64,000 bases of DNA from the NCBI GenBank assembly GCA_004794655.1, contig SMMW01000622.1, positions 372,001 through 436,000 of the forward strand, read 5' to 3'. The position numbers were made by a program, and so were the translations under genes. Position 1 is the first letter of the stretch; every line of letters begins with the position of its first letter. The notes below the pieces were generated by a model that had not been told where the DNA came from, did not search any database, and was given only the letters and a program-made list of their open reading frames with translations. This document shows positions 11,001 to 23,000 of this stretch, piece by piece. The DNA comes from Marisa cornuarietis. Its lineage: Eukaryota > Mollusca > Gastropoda > Architaenioglossa > Ampullariidae.

Positions 11001-14000
11001 GTGGATGCTGTCAAAAGCCTTCTCCAGGTCGATGAAGTTGATGTACAGCGGTGCGTTCCACTCATTGCTCGGCTCCAGAATCTGACGCAGAGTGAAAATG
11101 AGTTCAGAGCAGGATCGCCCAGGACGAAATCCTGCATGCTGTGGCCGGAGGTCTTTCTCAACGGTTGCTGTCAGTCTTGACAAAACAATCTTGCTGAAGA
11201 CCTTGCTGGTGATGGAAAGAAGTGTTATACCCCTCCAGTTATTACAGTCTCCAAGATCTCCTTTCTTGGGTAACTTGAAGATGAGCCCTGTCTTCCACGC
11301 ATCAGGGATCTGTCCTGATTCCCAAACTTGCCTGAAGATTTCAGTCAACATGGGAGCTGTCACATTCACATCTGCATTCAACATCTCTGCTGTTATTCCA
11401 TCTGCCCCTGGTGCTTTGCCGCTTTTCATTGCCTTGATTGCTGCTGTCACTTCTTCCAGGCTTGGCGGGTCTGTGTAGATGTCAAGGTTTGTATCTGCTG
11501 GCTGGATGTCTGCAAGCTGAGGGGATCTGGTCTGTTCAGAACCGACTCAAAATGTTCCCTCCAGCGCTGTAGTTTTTCTGCCTCTCCCTGGACAACATTT
11601 CCGTTCATGTCTTTCACTGGTACCTCACTGTTTTTGAACCTGTTGTTTAGCTGTTTATTGATTTTATACAGTGTTTTCAGGTCATTTTTTCCTGCTGCTT
11701 CTTCTGCTGCATCTGCCAGTTTCTCTATGTAGTCCCTTTTGTCGGTTTTGATTATCCTCTTTACCTCTTTGTTTATTTCTGTATATCTTTGTCTGTGTTG
11801 TTCCTTCAGACGTTCAGATCTGTTGTTGATTTTCTGCTTGGTTGACTTTCTTCTATCCTTTACCATGTCTCTTCTCTGATCCACTGTTCTTTCTTTTTTC
11901 GTTGGAAGCCCAGTATTTTCTCTTCTGTTTCCTGTAAGACTTGACTGAAGTCCTCTAAGGTCATCTCCTGTTGGTCCCCTAGTGCCTGGAACCTGTTCTT
12001 TACTTCCACTACAAAGGCACATTTGGTGGCTGGGTCCTTCAGTCTGCCGGAGTCCACTCTCTGCTGACGTGCCTGTTTTCCTCGCGATCGACGTAGCTTC
12101 AGAGAAACTGCGGATATCACAAGAGTGTGGTCACTGGCAATGTCTGCTCTTCTGTAGGCTCTGACATCTTGAAGTGAGCTCCTCCATCTTCGGTTGATGA
12201 TGACATGGTCTGTCTGTTTCTTTGTGATCCCGTCTGGTGATGTCCACGTTGCCTCGTGGATGTCTTTGTGTTGGAAGAGTGTGCCTCTAATCAGTAGATT
12301 GTTTTCTTCACAAAAGTCTGCCAGTCTCTCTCCGTTGTCATTGATGGTTCCGATTCCATGCTTGCCCATGATATGCTCCCTGCAGGTATTGTCACTTCCC
12401 ACCTTGGCATTGAGATCGCCGGTGATGAGCAGCATATCATGGGTTCGGACGCTCTCTGTGGCTGCCTGGAGCTGATCACAAAAAGCATCCTTGTCTTCTG
12501 CCTCGGAGTCTTCTGTTGGTGCATAGCAAACTAGCACTGTCAGCTTGGTGTACTTTGAATGGAATCTTGCTCTCAGAAGCCTGGGTCCATAAGACTTCCA
12601 TTCCAGCAGTGTCTTTTCAGTTTTCCTATTGAGGAGTAGTGCTACTCCTTAAGAGTGTTGATCGTCTGATCTTCCTGAGAACAGGATAGTATGTCCTGAT
12701 GTTAGTCTCCTTTTCCCCTAGCCGGTCCATCTGACCTCGCTGACTCCCAGGATGTCCAAGTTGTACTTGTCAAACTCCTTGACTAGTTGGGGCAACCTGC
12801 CAGTCTGATACAAGGTCTGGACGTTCCAGCACCCCACCCTCAACTTCTGCTTTGGCTTAAGTAAATCCACCATCGAGGCGCCAGCTCCCTCTCGGGTTTG
12901 TCGTCCGTCATAAGTCCAGTTACCTGGTGTGTTTCATTACCTTCGCCATCCGTAATGAGTGCTCTAGTGTTGGTTTCTGTAACGTGCATTTTTTTATATT
13001 TGCCATCCGTAATGAGTGCTCTAGTGTTGGTTTCTGTAACGTGCATTTTTTTATATTTGGGGTTGTTAGCCCTACCACAACCTAATTTACCTCTAGGTGA
13101 GGTGTCCACCTTAGTCGCCTCTTACGACATGCCTGGCTGGACAGCAGGGACCCTATTCTTACAATGCTCGCTAAGCAAGCACACCCCGGGGTCCCACGGG
13201 GGAGTAACACTTGATCACCTGGATTTATGTCAAGATATCTTGCTTTCCTCTTTTTATCTGTATATAGTTCCTGATCGATCACTTGTGAAGTTAGCTGCGG
13301 AATATTTGTACGAATTTTCCTACCAAACAATAACTCAGCTGGACTACGTCCTGTACATGGATGTAAGTTTGCATGATACGCTGCAATATATGTCAGAATT
13401 TCATCTTGCCAATCTTTGCCTTCAGCTTGAGCTATTCTCATTCTTTTCAGTAATGACTGCTTTTGTCTCTCCACTTCTCTGTTGGCTTGCGGCCACCTCG
13501 GTGTTGTTTTTACATGCTTGGCTCCTATATTTCTCATATAGTCAGCAAATGTTTCTGAAATGAACTGAGGACCATTGTTGGTGTGTATCTTTTGAAATAT
13601 TCCATGTCTTGCAAAAATTACCTTAAGTACTCTAACAGTATCTTTAGCTGTAGTTTTCCTGATCACTCCTATTTTGTAGTATCGACTGTAATAATCAATG
13701 GCAACAAGTACTGATTGTCCTGAAGGAAGGGGTCCTAGAAAATCAAGTGCAACATCCTCCCATGGCCCTTGCGGTAGTTGTGTATTGTACACTGGTTCTG
13801 GAGGGTTTGCTTGGCTCACAATTTTGCAACCTTGACATTTCTTGAAATATTTCTCTGCTTCCTTCTCCATGTGTGCCCACCATACTTTTGTACGTAAATT
13901 TTGTTTTGTCCCGACCACTTCTAAGTGTCCTTCATGTGCTAATGTCAACACACGGTATCTCAGCTTTCTCGGAATCACAATTCTGGAACCTCTCAGTATT

Positions 14001-17000
14001 AATTTGTCTACAAAACATAGCTCTGGATTTATGGCAACATATAGCTTGTCAACATTTTGCCATTTCCCCGTCTCGATACACAGGCATATTTATTCTTGTT
14101 CTTCATCTTTTTCTGCTTCTTCTGTAATTTCTGACATCGTCAGGGCGTTCGGTCTTGCATTCGACACAACAAACCGAATGTGCTCCTTTGTTTCTGCAGA
14201 GAGTTTTGATGAAGATTCAGACGATATCTGAATTAGTCTAGAAAGCGAATCTGCTATATTGACCTTTCCTGGGATGAGAATGACTATAAATGTATATGCT
14301 TGTAGTCGCAATACCCACCTGTATCGTGCTGCAAGCTCTCAGCCAACCAACACAAGACACTGAGGATTTTGATGATTACTGTATTTGGTTCTAACAAAAG
14401 CAATATGGTTAACCCGCCATCTTCGACATCACGGAGGCGGTCCGGTGGCGCAACGGTTAGCGCCTGTCACCAATACATTGAAGGTTGGCTGTCCTGGGTT
14501 CAGTTCTCGTCTCGGGCATGGTGTTCTTTCTCTGCATGTGGCATCTGTTTACAGGGGTGGCTGCCTTGCCGAGATATAACCTTAGTTGCTGGCTCGGCGT
14601 AAAACACCAATTTAAAAAAAAAAAAAATCGACATCACGGAAATGTCCATAAAGCCCCGGATGTCCCTACCGGGATAACTCTTATCATCAAATCTCCCCTC
14701 CCTTGAGATTCTTCAACTGATGGGGAGAATGTTTATCAGTCTTTATAACACGCAGGCAGGGTGATTATTCTGCCACTTCAAGTGATTCTAGGTGCAGAGC
14801 TGCTACTGGGATGGGAATCTCCTGGATCTGGAGTAGCACTATGTCTGGCTTCTGTACTACTACTCTTTACTAGATGTCAATTCTGGACATTGACTAGGAT
14901 CACTCACATGAAGCGCTGTCTCTGGTTCACTTGGGACTTGGGAAGAATACAGGGAAAAGTCATTTTGGACAGGACTGGGTTTGGAATTGGACTGCTCCGG
15001 CTCGAAGTTTCTTGACCTTCTGAGATGACGTCTGTTGCATCGAAAACTGCCTCTTGGAGTTTGTACAATATATGACCTCGGAGCACAATGCTGCAGAATG
15101 ACTGCTGGACTTCCCCAGTGCTTCTCACCATCTAACTTCTGCAATACAGTGTCGCCTGGAAGAAGTTCGTCAAGCGGTCGCGCTCCATGACGCTTGTCAA
15201 AACAGTTCTTGTAAGACTGCTTCGCTTTTGCATCGCTCGCTGTTACAGCTGCTTTATCAAATGTCCTTGACTCAAGTTTCTCAGGCAATGTAGGTAATGT
15301 AGTTCTCAGTTTTCTTCCACAGGCTAATTCTGCTGGACTATATCCTATAGCAGAAATTGTCGTGTCTCTGTATCTCAATAGAGCTAATTCAGGTTCATCT
15401 TGCTGCAGAATCTTTTTGGCAATTTGAACTGCTCTTTCAGCCTCTCCATTAGCTTGTGGAAAGTGTGGACTTGTTGTAACATGTTGAAATCCCCTCTTTA
15501 CTGCAAATTCCTGGAACTCCCTAGATGTGAATTGCCTTCCATTGTCTGTAACAAGAATCTCTGGGATTCTTTGGCGTGCAAACATGCTCTTCAGAAGTTC
15601 GATAACTTCTGCTGATGTGCTAATCTTGATGTGCGCAAGATCAATAAAGCGTGAATAATAATCTACAAACACAAGGTATGATTGTCCTTTGAATTCCAGC
15701 AAATCTGCTGCACACTTCTGGAATACACGCTGTGGTAATTCTGTCGGTATCAAAAGTTCCTTGTTCTGTGTAGGTTTCTTCTTCTGGCAATGTCTGCATT
15801 CTTCGACAATTCTTTTAATCTTGTCATTGATACCTGGCCACCAAACTGCTGCTTTTGCTCTCTCTCTCTCTCTGCATTTAGTGATTCCTTGATGACCTTC
15901 ATGTATCCTCTTCAGGATATCATCATGAAGTGGTGCTGGCACAACAATGCGTGTTCCTCTGGTAAGGAGACCATGGTGCACATTAAGTTCCATGCGCACT
16001 GCATAATAGTCACGAAGATTATCTTCTACATCTGTAATGTATTTTGGCCAGCCTTCATTAGTGTCTGTGTTGTCTGTCTCACAACTGGAATCTTTATATT
16101 CTGGACATTGAGCCCTATTCTGAGTACTCCCAATTCCATTGCTGTTTTTCTGCTCAATAGCGTATCACCTTTTTCTTTGATGATCACCAATTCGGCATTT
16201 ACTTTCCACTTTCCTGTCTGTACCTCAGTGTTTATACTCATTACTGTTTGCAAAGGAATATCCATCGTATATGGATATAGTTTCTTTGTGCATCATTTCA
16301 CCTCAGATCTTTCTTTTTGTTCCTTTATTTTGTTCCATGAATTTTCACTGATAATGTGAGTATCACAACCTGAATCTATCACAGCCACAGTTTCTACTCC
16401 TCCGATCAATAATGGAATCATGTTTTCTTTCCTTTCCAAAGTTTCCATCATGAACACTTCATTTCTTTCACTTTTTTCTTGTTCTCTCTCTGAAGTAGAA
16501 TTTCTCCTCTCTTGGAGCTGCCTTATGGGATAGCGACTCCGCTGTCATCGTCGTTGATGGCTTTGCTTTTGTTCATATTGACATTTCTTTTCTCTTGGAA
16601 TTCCTGTCTTGTTCTGGTCTTTCTTGATCTGCATTTCCTTTCGAAGTGGTCTGCTCCTCCACAGCCTCAGCATATGTTCCCTCTGGCTGGGCAGATTGAT
16701 CTTTACTCTGATGACCTTTGGCTCCCCACCTGTAGTACTCCCCCTTTGGATAATTTTCCTTGTCTGGGTCTTTGTCTACTGGTCATGCTGTCTACTGCCT
16801 TCGAAGAATCACTTATCATCTCTTTAGCCTGTTCATTTACTGCCTCAAATGTCGCAGCTATGTTTAACATTTCGTTGAGCGAAAGCATATCTCCTTTCTC
16901 CAATAATTTGCATCTCAGTCTATCGGAGTTGCACTTCTCCACAACCTGATCTCGTATCTGTAGGTCAGTGTCTTCAAAGTTGCAGCCTTCACTTCTTAAT

Positions 17001-20000
17001 GTCAGTCGACTCACAAACTGCGCAATAGTTTCTCCCTCTTCTTGCATCAGTTTTCTGAACTTATGGCACATAAAAGTTGTGTTAGGACGCACAATGTAAT
17101 GTCTGTTCAAAACACCCACTGCTTTTTCGTATTCACCTTCATTACCTCGGTCAGGTAGAGTTTTGAACATATCTCTCACCTGCCTCCCTGCCGTGTATAA
17201 CAACAATCCACGTCGCTGTCTCTTGTTGATATTCTCATCGGCACAGATGAAGAGTCCCGTACTGTCTGCATAAGCTTCAAATTGTTCTAGCCATGCCGTC
17301 CATTGAATGCTTATCGTGTTCGTGTCACCCACAGGTTCAAATGGTGTTGGTCTAGCTAATAAGCTGTCTGGATAACTCATTCTTCTGTTTTCGATCCTCG
17401 TCGTCATTTGTTATATCTTCTGCTCTCTCGCTCCTTAGTTCGCGACTTCCAGTTTCTAACTGTCAACTGTCCTCTCATTTCCCGCCATCCGCTATATATA
17501 GCTACTTTTCCAGACAAGGTCATAAGTCGACTGTCTAGGTTATTAATAGTACTAGGATACGACAGCTGCCTAATCTCATTTCTGTACTTAATGTCAAAGT
17601 ACCACAAAGAAGATGAAGAGCAGTCCTGTCATGAAGATGGATTCCTAGGCCATTAGAGAACATAATGTTCTCTAATGCAGACACTGATAATCATTTTTCT
17701 GGTCATTACACCACTCATTATCTGCCATCATTGCAGACCAGAACGAACCTGAACTCATGTAAAGAGCACTTTGCTTCACTGCTGCCTTGTTCAGCACTGA
17801 TAATGTCTGCATTACTGCATACAAGCCTATGTAGATTATAGCAGTGCAAACAGATGATGGCTGAAATTGAGGATGCCATTTTCAGGTTGGTTCTTAGATG
17901 CTTTCGGGTGATGGCTCAGTTGTGCACAGCTGTCAATTTTATGAACTGCTTATCATGGTGTCCCATTTCTTTGGAGCCATTCATAGGTGTCAAACATTTT
18001 CTTGGGTTCATGTTTGTTTTAGCACTGTTTTAAGCCCATTTGAAGAGCCCTTTCTTGTAAACAACTGGTAAACAACATTTCTACGGTCCATCCATACACT
18101 TTGTGTGGCAGAAGGTTTGGTTTACTAGTATGGTTGCTTTTTTCAGTTTATCTTCTGTGATTTTCGAGTGTTCTTAATTTGTTTGACAATGTCAAAAAAT
18201 GAAGAATAAAACAAGTACAGATCATTCAAGTACAAGGTATAAAACTAACCCTCAAATATTTTTCATAAATAAGCAGACATAACTTCCTGTTTTCTGTCTT
18301 CTTTTTCTTTCACTGATACCAACAGAGTTGTTGCCCATCACACTAACACTTGGAGTATTCTTATTGAATCCCCCTGTACTTGCAATTTTTATGGTTTAAA
18401 TATATGAAGTTTATTATCAATGTGGATGGTTACTTTTATACATGCCAAAAACTGACTACATGTGGATTTCATATTTAAAGCTTACCCTGCCATTCAAATC
18501 TTGAAAGTTGCCATCAATATCATCAAAGATTTCATCTGATCCAATACTGTTTCTTCTGGTACTGTTTCGTGTAAAATCACGAGGACTCTGTTGCAGTGGG
18601 CTGAAAAATAAGATAAAATCATTAAATTGATATAATTTTTAGTCTGGATATTTCTATATGTCCTTTGTTATAAGAAAAACTGTGGTCATTTTTATTTACA
18701 AACAGAAAAAAAAGTATAAACATCTGGGGCTGAATGAACTGTAGAATTGGATAGCACTCAGAACAGGCGTGACGGCATGCACTTCTCTTAGAGCAGGGGT
18801 CTCAAACTCAATTTACCCGGGAGCCGCTGGAGGTAGAGTCTGGGTGAGGCTGGGCCACATCAGGGTTTCTACAAGAAAAGCTCTTACAAAAACATTCCAA
18901 TGTTATCAAATGTCTTTATTTGTTCGTCTTATTTTGTGTTAAAAATAAAAATAAATTAACAAATTCATAAGAAAACAATAAATCGGTAATAAATAAAATT
19001 ATAATAATAATAATAATACAGCAGATATAGAAGACCGAAGAAACCACATATAGTTGTTGACTAGGGAAATGAATTACTATTATTCAGATTCAAATGTCTG
19101 TATCAACAGTTCTTTAACATTTAACTTTCTGAACATGAATGGAACATTGAACATAAATTGTTTTGAACATGGCTTCTTCTGCCTACTTCTTGCTGCTAGA
19201 GATCTGGCAGCGCTTACTCTCGCATGGCCGAGCCACATTTGGCTTAAGGGAGGAAGCAGTTGAGACCCTCAGTGGGGTTTGAAGATTCTCATCAGTAAGT
19301 CTGGACCTGTACTTGGACTTATTGAAGTTCAAGTTAGAGAATAGCTTTTCGCATAACTCCCCAAAAGACACATGGTCCGCTTGAACATTCGGGAAAGCTC
19401 AGGGAAGCTGGGGGGGGGGGCAATTCTCTCAAAAATTGCCCGAGCTTGTCTCCTTTTCCACTCACCTCCCTGAACTTGGCTTTGAGTTCAGAGTTGCACT
19501 GCAGCAGGTCAATGAGCTCCATTTGAAGAATAGGAGGGGCATCTTGCACATCAAAGGAGAAGGGTCCGCAAAAATTTGAAATGTGGCCTTGTGCGTCTTG
19601 AAGTCTGCAAATCTGTGATCAAATTCCTCCTGCAGCTTCAAAATGACATCCACATACTCTTCACCACTGAACGGTGTGCCTGCATCCATGAGTGCCTTGC
19701 ATGCTGGGAAATGGCAAAGGTTTGTCTGAGAAAGCTGGGCTTTCCATAACATAAGTTTTGTAGAGAATGCCCTCACGTTGTCATAGGCAGCACTGAGAAG
19801 TCACCCCTGGCTTTGTAACTTCTTGTTCAGTAAATTAAGCTCAAGTGTGATATCAACAAAAAAAGCTAAGCCCATGAGCCATTTTGGATCACTTAGCACA
19901 GGAACTGCAACCCCATCTTTCTCCATGAAGGCTTTCACTTCCGCTCTTAACTAAAAAAAAATCTCTTCAATATGTTTCCTCTGCTGAGCCAACGTACCTC

Positions 20001-23000
20001 GGTGAGGTAGAGCACATCCCCATATTCTGACTCCATTTCCTCTAAAAAAGCACGAAACCATCTGTCCTGCCCTGGATCTGATTTGGTTGATGCATTTCAC
20101 AACGAAAGACATCACATTATCAAACTTCAGGCATTTGCTGCAAAGGGCCTACTGATAGGTAATGCAGTGCAGAGCAATGGCCTCCTCCACACCTTCCTCT
20201 TCCAGTTTTTTTTTTAAACAAGTGCCACCAGTCCATTTTTCCTCCCTGTCATTGATGGCGCTCCATCAGTTGTTATTCCAACAAACCTCCTCCAAGGCAA
20301 ACCGGCACTCTCGATAACATCACACAGCTGGTGAAATATCTCCTGAGCGGTGGTCTGGCCATGCACTGGAATCACTGAGCAACTCCTCTATGACTTCAAA
20401 ATTGTCATCAGCACCACGGACATAGATTGCGAGTTGGGCAGTGTCAGTGATGTCTGTGGTCTCATCAAGAGCGACTGAGTATACACTGAAACATTTTGCT
20501 TTCTCACACAGTTGATCATAAATGTCACTTGACATGTCAGAAATGCACTTTGCTACGGTTTTGGCAGAAAGTCTGATGTTGTTAAACTGACCTTTCTTTT
20601 CTGGACAGACAATACTTGCAGCCTGTAATATGCACATTTTTACAAATTCACCTTCTTTGAATGGCTTTCCTGCTTTAGCAATCATTTCACTAACCACGTA
20701 GCTAGCTTCGACTGCTGCATCATTCTCTTTGGTTACTTTCTTAAAGAAATCTTGTTTCCTCAGTAGATATGTTTTAAGATTAGCAACCCGGTTGACTCTT
20801 GTCATCTCCCTGTATTTTTCATACTCTCAGCCCGGGGTAATGGCACAAGTTCGCAATAAGCCCGGCTGATGTCTCGCCTCCAAGAGCAATATATATATAC
20901 CCCACCATGATTGGTAGGTTCATTCAGCTTTGATATTGAGGTGGGGGCCGCAAACTATTGTCCCGAGGGGCGCAGTTGGCCCGCGGGCCACGAGTTTCAG
21001 TCCCTGCCTTAAAGGATGACTGCAGTGTGATGGTATTTTTAAATCAGTTTTAACAATGTGAAGTGGAGTTCTCTTAGCAAATTGCCACCAAACCTTTATA
21101 TTACAGTCAGATGACACCAGTAACTGCAACTGACCAGGAGAATGGCAATTGACCTTGAAAGCCTGGTCTGCTCAAACATTGCCTGGGATACCAGTGTGGC
21201 AAGGGGCCCAAGTGAAGACAATGTCCTTGTTGCAATGAAGAAGAGCCAAATGAATCATATAAACTGGACTACAGTCAAAACAACTAAAAAGAAGAGCTTG
21301 GAGAGCAGATAGTGAGTCTGAAATGATTAAGAAGTTCTGCTCTGAAGATCGGTGACCATGCTGTAAGACTAGCAAGATGGCATGAAAATGAAACAGCCAT
21401 CCAGAGGATAAGGCTGATGCTTGTTGTGGCTATCAGGCCAGAACTGCTTCCGCAGAGACTGGAGCACCATTCAGAACTTTAGAACCATTAGTAAAAACAG
21501 AACAGAAACCAGCTTAATCAGATGGAATCTCCTGCAAATGTGTCTCCAGCCAGAAAGATAACAGTTTCTGCTTCTTGGCATGAATGGCATATAAGGCAGC
21601 ACTTTGAAAATGAATAAGTATTTTGGTAGGAATAGATTTGCCGTCCTTTTTTATGGTGACCCTTTGCACTGCCAAAACCTCCTGGTGTGCCACTTCTGAC
21701 TTGATGTCAAGTTCCGTCATCCCAGCAAGGTTAGGGCAGCAAATGACCCCCTTTGAAGAGTTGGGGGATCGGCATACTGCTACCTTCATAGGACGGTCTA
21801 CAAACTGTTTACCATTAGCTCGGCGCAGGGCCTCAGATGCTTTCTGATTTGCGCTCTGGACGAGTAATTGTCCAGAGCGCAAATGCTTAATGAAAGAAAA
21901 GTTGGAAGATATATTTTTAAAACCTTTGGCGATAGCGAAGGGAGAGAGGGATGAGAGCGCCTGGGCCAACTCTGCTCCCTGAACAACCAGAAAACGGGGC
22001 CAGGCCCCCTCAACAACCACTTTCACACTGTCTCACACCTCATCCTCACTGCCCGAAGACTCATCCTCACGTATGCGTTGCCCCAGGTTTGATTTGTTTG
22101 GTGCCATGATTGAATGAATTTGGTTCATTTGGCACCAAAACTAACAACAAAGGCTGGGCTACCAGCCGCCCCTCTACACTGGTAATAACTACCAAGGTGT
22201 TACATGAGAAAACAAATGCATGATACTGGCTACAACCATCATTTCTATAATATAGCTTTCTATTCTTCACAAAAATAGTTTCCAATTAAAAAAAAATAGA
22301 TTGAAAGTAATCAAGATTACTCATTACTTACCTTATGTATGATGATGGCATAAGTCTTCTATTTGAACTGAAACAATATCATACATTAATAAGAAATGCG
22401 AAAAAAAAAACAATTGTCAATTCTTTCCCAATCAAAAATTCTGCACCCCGATTACCTTAAAAAAAAAAAACAAGAATTCTGAGTGTTTAAAAACTTTACA
22501 TTAAGTTTGGAAACCACATGACTGGTCACACAGTCAATTGTCATCAATAGTGACTCATCTGATCCATCTGTAACCGAGTGGTGGGGGTGTGTGATAGTGG
22601 TGAAATCTTAACTTCTTCCCATGCACTCAATCAGACGCAGGAATAGCTCCAGCAAGTATCATGTCCTTTATTCTTCACAGCTTGACCAATAATGCCATGC
22701 CTGCATCCCTTCCCATGTCAGTCTAGTTTTCCCGTCATTACAAGCATGATGTGGTTCTAAGTGGTGACTCTTCTCCAATCTCCAGCAGTCTGTCTCAGCT
22801 CTGACCTTACTGCTCTAATCACCGCAGGACTACCGGCCGCCCCTCTACACATCTATTCTTTCATTCAGACTTCCACAGGGATCTATTCTTGGACCAAACC
22901 TTTTTATCACCCACACCAAACCATGCTGTTCCTATTTTGTTAACAGTCATGCCATTCCAACCAGTCATTTGTTGTGTCTTATGCCACAACTCTCACACTG

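Larger units (their letters stand above)
9933..13202 (-). mobile_element. RTE-1a: full-length RTE-like LINE inside Gypsy-1 integrase
   Basis: 3270 bp bounded by the 10-bp direct repeat agtaacactt (9923-9932 and 13203-13212). The minus strand starts CCCCCGTGGGACCCCGGGGT, exactly as the independent copy RTE-1b, and ends after the ORF in a (TTGA)-type repeat. It encodes endonuclease then reverse transcriptase without RNase H. It is dead: stops in the endonuclease and frameshifts at about 12.5, 11.9 and 11.45 kb. The RT type (GKAPGADGI, LPKKGDL..CNNWRGITLLS, FADD) belongs to the RTE-like endonuclease/RT group often labelled craniofacial development protein 2-like. Confidence 0.9.
9099..17564 (-). 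mobile_element. Gypsy-1: Mag-type LTR retrotransposon carrying nested insertions
   Basis: Both LTRs (9099-9249 and 17409-17564) begin TGTYGTATCC and end GATATAACA on the minus strand, and the element is flanked by GCTGC at 9094-9098 and 17565-17569, a 5-bp target duplication typical of Gypsy. Gag starts right after the 5' LTR (17407). Protease follows, but the RT is gone. RNase H end and integrase occur near the 3' LTR. The K02A2.6-like sequence style and a possible tRNA-Ser-like primer site (tgacgacgaggatcgaa) suggest the Mag clade. Inside lie Gypsy-2 remains, a SINE and LINE RTE-1a. Confidence 0.85.

Noticed and set aside
13082..13202. Left end of the Gypsy-1 integrase open frame as integrase C-terminus
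   Set aside because: This part is the leader of LINE RTE-1a, as shown by the target duplication and by identity with the start of RTE-1b. The real C-terminus is at 9684-9922.
18601..18793. Further LINE-N sequence on the left side of the hAT insertion
   Set aside because: No similarity to LINE-N 3' sequence could be recognised there, so the LINE copy cannot be shown to continue across the hAT.
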